DNA of 41,834 bases, from positions 1 through 41,834 of the IMG/VR virus record IMGVR_UViG_3300010392_000035; one strand, given 5' to 3'. The notes under the pieces are model-generated. The model had not been told where the DNA came from, did no database searches, and worked only from the letters and a program-made list of their open reading frames with translations. Shown piece after piece: positions 14,221 to 23,287 of this stretch (the first letter of the stretch is position 1; each line of letters starts with the position of its first letter). The position numbers and the translations under genes were made by a program. Source of the stretch: a virus.

Positions 14221-15357
14221 TCAAGGTTTTTTGATCCACTGCGGCTTTTGCTTTGTACTTCTTTCGCCATCAATCCAAAAATTTTGCTTTATGCTTTCTT
14301 CAATTGTCAGTAAGTCTTTTTCGTCCCTTGAAGAGTCAAAACCACACTCAAATAAACACGGTTCAAGATGCCAGCTTACGCGCCTTGCCGTTGCGGTTTT
14401 CTTGAAATTATTCATGGTGTTATTGTCAGTAGCGCAATTGGTGCACATCTCTTTATTAACTATTGAATTAAAGCGTGGACACATCCACTGTTTAGCCTCT
14501 TGCTGCATTGCTTCGTTGCCTGTAGATTTCATATAATCCAAGACGCCTTGAAAGTCTTTTGCATTGAATAACTCAAAAACTTTTTCTGCTGTTTTCCAAA
14601 GTTCATTTTCAATATCTTGTGGCGCGCTTCTATGCAGCTTTTGTTCAATGACGTCTTTGGCTTTTTCCCATGCATCTTTTTGAGGCACTCCAAGAAATTT
14701 GGCAACGGCTTTTATATGCTTTTGCGGATCTTTTAACATGTCCGAATGTTGGCAAAATAGCACTGGGATTTCTGGATTTTCCACAAAAAACAAAGCTGCT
14801 TGAGTTGTCACATTTATATACATTCTTGGCGAGTGCTGTTTTTGTTCGACGCCCTCTAGTTCGGGGTTTCCTAAAAGTCCCTCTAAATTTTCTTGACTTT
14901 TTGCGACTTCTCTAGGGTTTCGAATCATGTATATTATCTTTGAAAAAAAGCGTGGGTCTGAAGGCAGTAAACCTTGTGAAACGATTTTCATACATTTTGA
15001 AATTTTATCGTTTAAAAAACCGTCAAGCTCTTCGCGCCATAGGCGATTCCATTGGATACCGCGAACGGCAAAACGACCATCTTCATAGAAGCCTTTTGGA
15101 TTCATGATTTTTGCTTTTGCTTTACGCTTTTCTATTTCGGCTTTACGCTCTGTCCTTTTCTTTATATTGTCTTCTGTATTGTATAGATATTTCATACACG
15201 CGCCCGCCTTAGTTTCTTCAAACTCTGGCTCTTTTTCTGGCTCTGGCTTCTTTGCATAAACCATGCGCTTTTCGCCAATCAATTTGTGCAAAATATCTGA
15301 CATGGCACTTGTGCCGCTGCGAGGACAACCGCTTATAATTATTAACCCTTTTCTCAT
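14221..15357 (-). CDS. Sulfotransferase-like protein
   Basis: About 378 residues from ATG 15357 (good spacing to AAGGG). The 5'-phosphosulfate loop SGCPRSGTSAM lies at residues 9-19 and the 3'-phosphate-binding strand IYMIRNPREVAKS at about 140-152, both hallmarks of PAPS-dependent sulfotransferases. The C-terminal third has Cys pairs (MCPRF, CTNC, CLFECGF) that may bind metal. Such enzymes move sulfate from PAPS to sugars or other acceptors. It sits between tail and fibre genes, so it might modify host surface glycans or a virion protein. Confidence 0.75.
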   Translation of the reverse strand: MRKGLIIISGCPRSGTSAMSDILHKLIGEKRMVYAKKPEPEKEPEFEETKAGACMKYLYNTEDNIKKRTERKAEIEKRKAKAKIMNPKGFYEDGRFAVRGIQWNRLWREELDGFLNDKISKCMKIVSQGLLPSDPRFFSKIIYMIRNPREVAKSQENLEGLLGNPELEGVEQKQHSPRMYINVTTQAALFFVENPEIPVLFCQHSDMLKDPQKHIKAVAKFLGVPQKDAWEKAKDVIEQKLHRSAPQDIENELWKTAEKVFELFNAKDFQGVLDYMKSTGNEAMQQEAKQWMCPRFNSIVNKEMCTNCATDNNTMNNFKKTATARRVSWHLEPCLFECGFDSSRDEKDLLTIEESIKQNFWIDGERSTKQKPQWIKKP

Positions 15358-15381
15358 GATTTCCCTTTTCATTCCTTTAAA

Positions 15382-17892
15382 TTATACAGGCCAATCGGTG
15401 CCTTTTGCCCATGTATAAGTGATTCCGCTTATAGTGTGACTACTAAAGAATGCGCCTGTAATTAAATAATCTGAATATGTAGGCGCGGGCTGGCCAATTA
15501 TTAAACCTAAACCAGAATAAACAACGCCCCCTTGCCCTTCCCAGTCATAGTTTGGCCCGCCTACTACTCTTAAAATATTAGACCAGCCGTTGAGAGGAGA
15601 ACCACCAAAATACCTATGCAAATTTAAGGTTTGATAAGATACAGTATTGAAAATCCATTCATGAATAGCATGGGAGTTACCAACTACTCCACCAGTGGAA
15701 GCTTTTTGCTGCATATATGTCGTAGGACAAACGCATTTTTCGACTCCAGAATCTACTGGCAAATTCCAAGTTTCGCCAAGCCAATTAATGGTTCCAGAAG
15801 CCCCAACAACACTAACAGCCATTGAAGGGTCGCCACCGCAAAAATTTGGTGTGCATACGTTGGCTGGTGGTACGTCGCCGCTTTCAATACAATCGTCATC
15901 ACCATCAGACACTTTGTCACTGCCATCGTCAATACAATCGTCATCCGATTGCACGTTGAAATTATGCGAATTTTTTACATTGGCATCATAGTCTTCAATG
16001 GATGCGTCAAAGCCAGTATTTTTTGTTAATAGACAAGTACGCATAACTATTAAAGAACCTTCCTCAATATTTGCATTACTTGTTAAATCAAAGAAAATTG
16101 GCGGTGGATCTGCGATACCTGCATTATCAATTTCAATATCTAATTCGGTAATAAAAGACGCACCATTATCAATGGAAAAATCTACAAAAGTATTGCCAGC
16201 AAATTCAAAACATATACGGCATTTATAGCTGCCAGAAAGTGCTGGTAAATCATATTCTACATCTATATCCAAAGGCTCAGATAATGGGTCTTCTATATCC
16301 CTTATAAGTGATTCATTTGCGAATATCGAGTCACTTACTGAAAGCGTCCCATGTTCCAGCGTTACTGGAAAGCCTTTTGCAATAATGTGCCCAGTTATTG
16401 TGAACACATCATTAAAGCGGAATTTGTTTGTAGAAAAATGATAGCCGTCACCAATAATATCAAAAGTCCAGCCAGCCGTGGCTTGTGGCTGAACGAGTAG
16501 GGCCAGGTCTTGAAAAGCTCCCTGCATTAGATTATTTGTTCGGCGGGATATCATTGTTTCATTCAAGCTATTCGTCATTATAAATTGAACAAATTTGCCC
16601 GCTGCAATTGGCTTAAGTTGTGGCGTACCATCTGCTTTTAACAGGTAATACTTTGAGTCAATGGCGCTATCAGGATCAACAGAAAAGGGCACCAAAAATT
16701 CGGCTGGTACATGCGCTAAAAGTGCTGGCGCAAACAACTCATTTGATTCCATAAATGCCTGTGCATTTCCATAATCTTCGTCATCATTTTCGTCTTCGTC
16801 GTCTTCATCTTCATCGCAATAAATTTTTGATCCATCACAATTATCTTTGCCGTAAATATGGCCGCGTTCATCCCACTTTAAATTTTGTGCAATGCGTATT
16901 AAATTGGCGTTTATCCACTCTATGACATCTGGCAAAGTGGTGCCACCGCTTAACTCATCACAACTAAATTCATTCGGGTCAAAACCCATGTGGCCCTCAT
17001 AAGAATGAGGACAGGAAGCGAACGGGCCCACGTGCTTTATAGTGTAATTGTTTCCAGTCTTAAAACAGAATATCCACTTTTCACATTTAATAGTAATTTG
17101 CTCTGACGGGCCACTCGCGAAAATTTCTAGATGAACGTCGCCAGCGTGGTGCTGTTCAAGCCGTGCAAAACCTTTGACCTCGCTCAACGTGGCAATTGGA
17201 TGATTTATTATAATTTTTCGATAATCAGGATCAGCCGACCAGTAAGCAGTTTTTGTATTTGTATAAGCTACTTCATCAAGTACATAAGATTTGTTTATTG
17301 CCCCCGTACCCTGTCCAAGACTGCCCGTAAATTCTTCTTTCTCTACTATGGTAACTTGTACCCCTAAATAGCCATCTTTGACGCTGAGATTTTCTGGCCC
17401 TAGTTTTGCTTCACCAATATTCGTTAAAATATCGCCGCCTTTTATCATGTGCCAGTCAGCTACTTTAGAGCCAGCGCTTTGACCTTCTGGCCCGTAAAGT
17501 ACAAAGGCTTCAGGATTTGTTATTTCGCGTAATATCACCCATTCTTCAAGCTTTGTTTCATGATTGAAAATTATCTCTAATTGTACAATCATACCCGCTT
17601 GTAAATCGTCAAAATCTTTATGTCTTACAAGGTCATTTTCTTCATCGTCAAAAATTCTTAGAGGTTCGGCATCGGCCCACTCGTCATCTTTCCAGATAAC
17701 CTCTTTTGCAGTCCACCAGCCAGCTTCTGGGTCATCCTTTGCCATCAAGCGCGCAAAAACCAGCTGTGTTTGTGCAATATCGACCTCTGAAGCAATAAAA
17801 TTTGCACTCCGATGTTTAACGTTCTCGCCCCAACGAGTATTTGCTGCTATTCTTTCAGCGTCATTTTGCCCAAAAAATGGAATGTCTGGCAT
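15382..17892 (-). CDS. Large tail/baseplate protein
   Basis: 836 residues, not recognised by family. Trp- and Asp-rich N-terminal region, a very acidic run of Asp and Glu near residues 362-380, and two DDDCI-type Asp/Cys motifs near residues 649-668 that could bind calcium, like thrombospondin type-3 repeats. Several Cys clusters suggest disulfides or metal sites, which fits an exposed virion protein. It follows the tape measure and the 315-residue gene, the place for distal tail proteins. Adhesion or baseplate roles are inferred from position. Confidence 0.6.
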   Translation of the reverse strand: MPDIPFFGQNDAERIAANTRWGENVKHRSANFIASEVDIAQTQLVFARLMAKDDPEAGWWTAKEVIWKDDEWADAEPLRIFDDEENDLVRHKDFDDLQAGMIVQLEIIFNHETKLEEWVILREITNPEAFVLYGPEGQSAGSKVADWHMIKGGDILTNIGEAKLGPENLSVKDGYLGVQVTIVEKEEFTGSLGQGTGAINKSYVLDEVAYTNTKTAYWSADPDYRKIIINHPIATLSEVKGFARLEQHHAGDVHLEIFASGPSEQITIKCEKWIFCFKTGNNYTIKHVGPFASCPHSYEGHMGFDPNEFSCDELSGGTTLPDVIEWINANLIRIAQNLKWDERGHIYGKDNCDGSKIYCDEDEDDEDENDDEDYGNAQAFMESNELFAPALLAHVPAEFLVPFSVDPDSAIDSKYYLLKADGTPQLKPIAAGKFVQFIMTNSLNETMISRRTNNLMQGAFQDLALLVQPQATAGWTFDIIGDGYHFSTNKFRFNDVFTITGHIIAKGFPVTLEHGTLSVSDSIFANESLIRDIEDPLSEPLDIDVEYDLPALSGSYKCRICFEFAGNTFVDFSIDNGASFITELDIEIDNAGIADPPPIFFDLTSNANIEEGSLIVMRTCLLTKNTGFDASIEDYDANVKNSHNFNVQSDDDCIDDGSDKVSDGDDDCIESGDVPPANVCTPNFCGGDPSMAVSVVGASGTINWLGETWNLPVDSGVEKCVCPTTYMQQKASTGGVVGNSHAIHEWIFNTVSYQTLNLHRYFGGSPLNGWSNILRVVGGPNYDWEGQGGVVYSGLGLIIGQPAPTYSDYLITGAFFSSHTISGITYTWAKGTDWPV

Positions 17893-17904
17893 TTTTAAAT
17901 CTCT

Positions 17905-18852
17905 TTAATTATTAGGGTTTGGAGCGAATAACGGGCCAAAATTGAAGTTAAAACCAAAGCCAAATGATTTATAAGTTTTAAAAGGTAAAAATACTCTACC
18001 TTCTTTAATGTCTTCAAATTCTAGCGCTTTGCCTCCACCATCCAAAGGCCACGCCTGAGAGCGTGGAGATTTTGCGGGCTTGCCTCCAGCAACTGGATAA
18101 ATTGGCGTCAAAACATCGTCTACTAGTTCCCATCTATCAGCATCTAAGAGCTGCGCTTGCCATCCCTTATCTAAGGGGCCGCCGCCTGAAGACTCAAAAT
18201 CTGGCACTTTCTTAAGTTGAAAGATGTGTGTTTGTTCCCATGTTGCGTTGCCAATAGAATGAACCTCATAGCTTGAAAATAAGATTTGATCTGCGTCACC
18301 CTTAAAACCAAATTCATTAAAACCAGCACCGCCAGCGTTAACCTTGCCGACATCGTCAACATCTGAAAATGTCGGATTTTTAGTAATAGTGCTTATCATT
18401 ATCTGTGGAAAAAATCGAGTAATGCCAACTTTTATTGGATTTCCAGCACTGGAAACAATTGGCTTTCCATCATAATCGGCTTCAAGAATTATTTCTTCTG
18501 ACCAGTTTGTCAGTGTTACGCTTATGACTTCAGTTGCACCACCACCGCCGCCGCCGCCGCCTATGCCTGAAGCGTCAGACACATTGTCATATACAGCCGT
18601 CATCATCCATTTTTTGCGGTTTGGTTGCTTGGAATTTAAGCGCTGGACATCACGAGATTTACAGATAACGAGTTGGTCTTTTGGATGTGGGTCACCAATC
18701 TTTGGAATTGCGCCAAAATTGCTATTTAATATTGTCGAGACGTCATCTATTTCAGCGCTTGTTTCTATTAATATTTCGTCAGTTAAATTGCGCGAAGCTT
18801 GATTATCTCCACCGTTTTTATTATCTCTTATCTGTGCATAAATTACGCTCAT
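17905..18852 (-). CDS. Distal-tail-like protein
   Basis: 315 residues with an eight-residue poly-Gly hinge near residue 98 (GGC codons at 18537-18560). The N-terminal third looks like a small alpha/beta domain, the rest beta-rich, ending in a Phe/Asn-rich tail (FGFGFNFNFGPLF). ATGA overlap with the tape measure gene shows tight coupling. In siphophages the gene after the tape measure usually encodes the distal tail protein, but the sequence does not show that fold clearly. Confidence 0.5.
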   Translation of the reverse strand: MSVIYAQIRDNKNGGDNQASRNLTDEILIETSAEIDDVSTILNSNFGAIPKIGDPHPKDQLVICKSRDVQRLNSKQPNRKKWMMTAVYDNVSDASGIGGGGGGGGATEVISVTLTNWSEEIILEADYDGKPIVSSAGNPIKVGITRFFPQIMISTITKNPTFSDVDDVGKVNAGGAGFNEFGFKGDADQILFSSYEVHSIGNATWEQTHIFQLKKVPDFESSGGGPLDKGWQAQLLDADRWELVDDVLTPIYPVAGGKPAKSPRSQAWPLDGGGKALEFEDIKEGRVFLPFKTYKSFGFGFNFNFGPLFAPNPNN

Positions 18853-19955
18853 ATTGACACCTGTACATGGTTTGCACTACTGGAGTTTGCGGCGATCTTT
18901 GCAACGCCTTCATTAATGCCTTTCAGCTCGGCTAATTGTTCCGCTTGAATCTCAACTGTCTTTGCTGGGTTAAGTAGGTCAAAAGCCCTTGAGCCTTGCG
19001 CCTGAGCCGCTTCTGTAAACGTCTTTATGGCTTGTTCTCTTGGTTCACGTATTTTTTTGGCTTTCTTTTCTTTTGCTGCTGGGGTTTTTAAGTCAATAGC
19101 TGCGTTTTCTTTGGTTTCATCTGTAAATCTTACATCTATTCCTTTGCCACCAAATACTTCGAAAGTAAGAAAGTTTTCTACAGATTTTTGAAGCTCATTC
19201 CATTCCTTTGCAAAAGCCTTGATTGCACCTGATAAGTTTTTTTCTATGAAGTCCGCCACTTCTTGTAAAGCTGGCACAAGTTCAACGACTATTTTGTCGA
19301 TAATTTTCCCAAACTTTCGCTGAATTCGGGCAACTGAATCATTGAATTTTTCTACTGCTTGAAGTTGCTCACCAGATATAACAAGGCCCAATTCTTTTGC
19401 CTCTTCTTTGGCCGCTGCAACCGCGTCCCTCGCACCCTTGAAACTGTTAATTAACTCTTTACCTTTCTCACCAAAAAACTGAGTAGCAAGCGCCGCTTGT
19501 CTTGTCGGGTCTTCAATTTTTCCGATGGCGTCAGCAATTTGTAAATACATTCCCTCAAAGTTTTTGCCGCCCAAATCTTCAAGCGTCAAGCCTAATTCTT
19601 CAAGCCCTTTTTTACCCGTACCAAAACCCTGCTGAGCTTCGCCAATTGTTTTGGCAAACTTTTCTAAACCTTGTGTTGCAACTCCAAAAGCTGCGCCCGC
19701 GTCCATAGATGACTCTTCAAGAGCTGTTAAAAACTCTGGCGACACTTTTAATTGGCTGGCTTTTTTGGCCTTTTTATCCATTCTATCAAGAGAGGCGCTT
19801 ACTGTGTCAATAGCCTTTTTGATAACCAGAAAAACACTAGCCGCTTTGGCTGCTGTAGCTGCAAAGACTGAGATAGATTTACTAGCGCCTTTTGTCTTCT
19901 TATTGAACTTGCTGGTGAAGGCTTGAAAAACTACACTGATTGATCTTTTAGCCAT
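18849..19955 (-). CDS. Short tail tape measure protein
   Basis: 368 residues, mostly helical and rich in Ala, Lys and Glu, with a hydrophobic stretch near 25-45 (SVFAATAAKAASVFLVIKKAID) and phage tape-measure-like phrases (DPTRQAALATQFFGEKGKELINSFKGA). A perfect AGGAGGT precedes the start, and it lies directly after the frameshifted chaperone genes. Tape measures set tail length at about 0.15 nm per residue, so this predicts a tail of only about 55 nm, short for a siphovirus. No peptidase domain is seen. Confidence 0.75.
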   Translation of the reverse strand: MAKRSISVVFQAFTSKFNKKTKGASKSISVFAATAAKAASVFLVIKKAIDTVSASLDRMDKKAKKASQLKVSPEFLTALEESSMDAGAAFGVATQGLEKFAKTIGEAQQGFGTGKKGLEELGLTLEDLGGKNFEGMYLQIADAIGKIEDPTRQAALATQFFGEKGKELINSFKGARDAVAAAKEEAKELGLVISGEQLQAVEKFNDSVARIQRKFGKIIDKIVVELVPALQEVADFIEKNLSGAIKAFAKEWNELQKSVENFLTFEVFGGKGIDVRFTDETKENAAIDLKTPAAKEKKAKKIREPREQAIKTFTEAAQAQGSRAFDLLNPAKTVEIQAEQLAELKGINEGVAKIAANSSSANHVQVSI

Positions 19956-20600
19956 TGCGGTGACCTCCTAATATGCCCTTGCATTTATGAACTAAATCTG
20001 TGCCTGTTGGGTAAATTGGATCATCTGGAAAAACCATATAATCCATAACGCTATTCTGTTTATTTTTATTAATCCAAGGCAACAAAAAGTTTCTATTACT
20101 GACGGCATGGCGCAGGTCATCTTTGAAGTCTAAAAAGTATGTTTCACCGTAATATTTTGCCCACATATAAAACTCTTTTGTTGTCATGCTTTCTGTTAAT
20201 TCTTTAATCGATTTACCAAGTTCTTTGGCCAGAATAAAATAAAATTCACAGTCTATGCCTGTTCCTTTAATGTTTTTTTTTCATCTGTTTTTTGATCAAT
20301 CATAAAGAGCTCTTCAAGCTTTTCGATTAGTGGCACAGAATGCTTGTCTGGCATCATTGAAACAAGCTTTATATCGTCTTCATTTTTAAAGTCGAAAAGG
20401 TGGTTTCCTTCAGCATCACAAAGGATCATACAAAGCACCGTGCAAAGCCTTTGGTGCATGTCTACATCTTTGTTTTGCATAACCGCGATAAAGTTAGTGT
20501 CGAGCTGTCCCGACACCCTCATAAAGCATTTGTGTCCATCGCCTGCCACGACTTCCACAACACCTTCTTTTATGACTTTTTTTAAAAAATCCCTGTCCAT
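19948..20600 (-). CDS. Tail assembly chaperone gpGT-type frameshift fusion
   Basis: The 115-residue frame and the frame ending at 19948 join by a -1 shift on the A9 run (minus strand, 20281-20273). After the slip the reading continues ...KKNIKGTGIDCEFYFILAK, then an EFYMWAKYYGE motif, as expected of a gpT-like extension. The fusion would be about 217 residues. The apparent separate ATG frame from 20187 is the extension only. This G/GT arrangement just before the tape measure is conserved in long-tailed phages, where both products chaperone the tape measure. Confidence 0.8.
20253..20600 (-). CDS. Tail assembly chaperone gpG-type (unshifted product)
   Basis: 115 residues, acidic and helical, with several Cys and Met (LCTVLCMILCDAEGN). 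It lies between tail tube and tape measure genes and ends 20 bases or so after the slippery A9 run, as gpG products do. Together with the longer GT product it should coat the tape measure and recruit tail tube subunits. Assignment rests mainly on order and on the frameshift. Confidence 0.75.
   Translation of the reverse strand: MDRDFLKKVIKEGVVEVVAGDGHKCFMRVSGQLDTNFIAVMQNKDVDMHQRLCTVLCMILCDAEGNHLFDFKNEDDIKLVSMMPDKHSVPLIEKLEELFMIDQKTDEKKTLKEQA
20273..20281 (-). other. -1 frameshift site, A9 run
   Basis: Zero-frame codons GAA-AAA-AAA-ACA on the minus strand offer A-AAA-AAA, a classic slippery heptamer. The zero-frame stop comes six codons later, and the -1 frame is open from before the slip to 19948. 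Confidence 0.8.
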
Positions 20601-20642
20601 TATTCAGCCCTTGCAATTATGTGCCATGCACTTTTTTAGTAT

Positions 20643-21074
20643 TTATGGTGCGTCAGTTTCATCTATGAATGTGATATCTTTAGCGACTTTAAAAACAACC
20701 GTTCCCTGAATCAGATTGTCTTTCTGTGCAATCTTGGAAATGCTGTTTATATAGCCTTCAAAAGAATCACTAGCTGGTGTAACTGCCGCAGTTTCATTTT
20801 TTGGATATGTAAACGTGATTGTGTCAACCACTCCAAGGCCCGCATATAGCGCCACTTGGTCTTTCAAATTCCAGTTAACAAGACAGGTATAAGTTCCACC
20901 CTCTGCCAGTGTCGAAGGCACATACTCTTCATAACCAGTTGTGCTTTGGTCTGAACAGTTTATGTCTGCAATTGTAACGCCGTCTTGATTGATATCTACC
21001 AAGTTTAATATTATGGTTAAAGAGCCAAATGTGATTGTGACTCCTTGCCCTTCTTTTACGCCTGTTCCTGACAT
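20643..21074 (-). CDS. Major tail tube protein
   Basis: 143 residues, beta-rich with few charged helices (GTGVKEGQGVTITFGSLTIIL..., TCLVNWNLKDQVALYAGLG...). It is preceded by GGAGG and sits between the DUF3168-like tail completion gene and the chaperones, the standard place of the tube protein in HK97-like siphophages. Small for the family; assignment from order and composition. Confidence 0.7.
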   Translation of the reverse strand: MSGTGVKEGQGVTITFGSLTIILNLVDINQDGVTIADINCSDQSTTGYEEYVPSTLAEGGTYTCLVNWNLKDQVALYAGLGVVDTITFTYPKNETAAVTPASDSFEGYINSISKIAQKDNLIQGTVVFKVAKDITFIDETDAP

Positions 21075-21076
21075 TT

Positions 21077-21487
21077 TTATGCCTCCAGATAGCTAATTAT
21101 GTATGTTTGAGAAATGACACGTACCCCGTCTTCTGAGCCGTCAAAAAGTGCAAAATTATCTAGTTCATCTTCAAGTGTTGTGCTGCATAATTCTTCTTGA
21201 TTTCCAACTTCACCAAAGAGCACATTTTGAATATTTAAGGAGCCAAAAACAGCCTTCGCTAAAATGACAGATTCGCCCAAAGTGGCCGCGTTGCATTCGA
21301 CATCTACGCGAACTTTGCTGTAATTGTCATAGCCGTCTTGGTCATAAGAAAGCTCACGGTCGATAAATGAAAATTCTAGATAGGGCAATGGCTGGCCAGT
21401 GGGGACGCGTTGCGGGTAAATTCGAGTTCCGACAATTGCCGTGACTCCCGCGTCATTTGCTAAATGATAGTAAAGTTGTTCTCTCAT
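21077..21487 (-). CDS. Tail completion protein, DUF3168-like
   Basis: 136 residues with the family opening MREQLYYHLANDAGVTAIVGTRIYPQRVPTGQ and a later PYLEFSFIDRE, typical of DUF3168/gp17-like tail terminators that cap the tail tube and join it to the head. The start lies inside the upstream stop (TAATG), which implies coupling to the gp10-like gene. Confidence 0.8.
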   Translation of the reverse strand: MREQLYYHLANDAGVTAIVGTRIYPQRVPTGQPLPYLEFSFIDRELSYDQDGYDNYSKVRVDVECNAATLGESVILAKAVFGSLNIQNVLFGEVGNQEELCSTTLEDELDNFALFDGSEDGVRVISQTYIISYLEA

Positions 21488-21921
21488 TATCTGCCCTTTG
21501 AATGAAACTTTTTTAGCTCTATATCGGTTCTATGAATGAGGATTTGAATAGCCGCTTTTTCCCTTGCATTAAGTGCCCTTTCCAAGTACTGAAATTTTTC
21601 AACTTGCTTGCCCGCATACATAAAAACTCTGGTGCCTTTTTGTTCCGTGGATTTGTTGCCGCTGGCTGCCAGCGTTCCGATTTTGGCAAAGATTTGTTTG
21701 CCGCCCCGTCCTTTTCTGGTGTAGGTTTTCCACTTGATTGAACGCTTCAAAAAACCGTCTTTTACTGGCACAATGCCTTTCATATATTGGCCGATTAATC
21801 GAGCGCCTTGTGTTAGCGCTGGCCTGACAATTTTGCGTACCGTACCGTCTGCCAATGCGTTTAAATCACGGGCTATTTCTTTGGCTCCGTGTACTTTAAA
21901 AAAGTTGTTTGCGTCAGCCAT
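21487..21921 (-). CDS. HK97 gp10-like head-tail protein
   Basis: 144 residues. VHGAKEIARDLNAL, the helix LTQGARLIGQYMKGIVPVKDGFLKRSIKW and the following RKGRGG match the HK97 gp10 family of neck or tail-completion proteins. Very basic. It overlaps the head-closure gene by 8 bases and its stop overlaps the start of the DUF3168-like gene. Confidence 0.8.
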   Translation of the reverse strand: MADANNFFKVHGAKEIARDLNALADGTVRKIVRPALTQGARLIGQYMKGIVPVKDGFLKRSIKWKTYTRKGRGGKQIFAKIGTLAASGNKSTEQKGTRVFMYAGKQVEKFQYLERALNAREKAAIQILIHRTDIELKKFHSKGR

Positions 21922-22252
21922 TTGCTTTTGACTCCTGACGTGTACAAGAAAGAATCATCTTTTTGTCACGTTCATCGACATTATTTATGTCATCGATATT
22001 GTAAAAACGGCCCTTGTAAACAATCCGCATAGTTGACCTCATGCCGCCATCAAAACGAATAGTTATTTCACTTGTTAAAAGGCTGTTTACTTGGTCTTGG
22101 ATCATGGTTTCAGAACCAGACAGAAAATTGATCTCACAGTATTTAAAAGAGTAGGTAACCCAATTGGCCACACTTTCGCCTATACCGTTTATAGTTTGGT
22201 CTCTTTCCTGTACCTCTATTTCCTGCCAAAGTTTCCCCGATTGCATTCCCAT
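21914..22252 (-). CDS. Head closure protein (SPP1 gp16-like)
   Basis: 112 residues, beta-barrel-like: GKLWQEIEVQERDQTINGIGE, then NWVTYSFKYCEI, TIRFDGGMRSTMRIVYKGRFYNI. This pattern of diagonal strands with a conserved RI.Y.GR.Y.I is typical of phage head-tail joining proteins of the gp16 type. It follows the gp6-like adaptor by six bases. Confidence 0.8.
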   Translation of the reverse strand: MGMQSGKLWQEIEVQERDQTINGIGESVANWVTYSFKYCEINFLSGSETMIQDQVNSLLTSEITIRFDGGMRSTMRIVYKGRFYNIDDINNVDERDKKMILSCTRQESKANG

Positions 22253-22258
22253 AAGTCA

Positions 22259-22825
22259 TTAGCTCCCATAGTCAGAAGAAGGGGACAATAATGCCCACGT
22301 CATTTTGTTTGGTTGCCGTGGCGCGCTGGTGTTTGTTTCACGATATTCGTAAAGCTCCGCCAGTCGCATTAATAAGCCATATCTGAGGTTTTCGGGAACG
22401 TCAGTTTTGACTAAACCAAAGCCAGCCGTAAAGGTAATTTTTACCGCGTTTGGCTGAACTTGGACTGAAGGAAAAGACATTTCAGGAAGTAAATAAACCT
22501 TGTTTCGAATGCTGATATTATCGAGCCCGTATATAGTCGGGTCAAGTGTTTGCTCTGTTCCGTTCGCGTCTAAATATGTAATGCTAGAAACGCTATTTAC
22601 TGTGCTGGTTGGAATCTGCATTTCAGCACAAAAATTGGGCAAATAAAACTCATACTCTGTTTGAATAAGTGTTCTATTTGTCCACGTTTCAACATCGATT
22701 CTGGCCGCTGTTATGAGGGCAGTAATGACTGGATTTTGTAAACTCTGGTCATAGCGAATCCATAGAGCCGCGTCAGCAAGATCTACAGGTTCCACCGCTG
22801 GCGGAGTTATAACTTTTAAGCCCAT
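22259..22825 (-). CDS. Head-tail adaptor (gp6-like)
   Basis: 188 residues. VEPVDLADAALWIRYD, ITALITAARIDVETWTNRTL and LRYGLLMRLAELYEYRE fit the helical gp6/gp15-type connector that forms a ring under the portal. The middle, from about 60 to 140, is beta-rich, a larger insertion than in HK97 gp6 but common in the phiE125 gp8-like branch. Confidence 0.8.
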   Translation of the reverse strand: MGLKVITPPAVEPVDLADAALWIRYDQSLQNPVITALITAARIDVETWTNRTLIQTEYEFYLPNFCAEMQIPTSTVNSVSSITYLDANGTEQTLDPTIYGLDNISIRNKVYLLPEMSFPSVQVQPNAVKITFTAGFGLVKTDVPENLRYGLLMRLAELYEYRETNTSAPRQPNKMTWALLSPSSDYGS

Positions 22826-22840
22826 TACTGCCCGCCAACT

Positions 22841-23266
22841 TTACAGAATTACTTCGTCAATTAGTGCGCTTTGTGCTAGTGGCTCATAAACAGCATTGAA
22901 AGCCATTAATTCGGCCCCTGCAACTGTAGTTGTGCCCACTGTGATCAATTCCAGACCAACAAAAGCGAAGCCGTTTGTTACATCCATATCACCTTGATTA
23001 AAGTTGATAAGTGCGCTTCCTGCGGCTGTTAACTGAGTGATAGCTTTTAGTGTTTTTGCACCACTTCCCGCAGAGTCTGTCGCCTGTAAAACTTGGAAGT
23101 CAACAGACGTTTCCACGGTTCCAGCTCCAACGTGTGCCAACCAATTACAAGCCTGATTAACAGGGACGAAAACGGTGGTTGTTTGCGTAGAGGCTCCCGC
23201 TATAGCTTCAAAGCCCTCTAAATATGCAGCCTGTTGGCTTGCTCTAACTTTTACATATGAACTCAT
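22841..23266 (-). CDS. Hypothetical head protein, possible decoration protein
   Basis: 141 residues, mostly small and beta-prone amino acids (Ala, Thr, Val), few charges, no membrane segment. It lies directly after the major capsid gene with a strong AAGGGG site, where many phages keep a decoration or head-completion protein. Not recognised by family. Confidence 0.55.
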   Translation of the reverse strand: MSSYVKVRASQQAAYLEGFEAIAGASTQTTTVFVPVNQACNWLAHVGAGTVETSVDFQVLQATDSAGSGAKTLKAITQLTAAGSALINFNQGDMDVTNGFAFVGLELITVGTTTVAGAELMAFNAVYEPLAQSALIDEVIL

Positions 23267-23287
23267 TTTTTTGCCCCTTAATTTGGA

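Noticed and set aside
17131-17367. Rightward frame inside the large tail gene
   Set aside because: No ribosome site, and the leftward 836-residue gene covers it with continuous coding character.
19948-20187. Independent 79-residue gene
   Set aside because: It has no own ribosome site worth noting and continues the -1 frame of the upstream chaperone gene.
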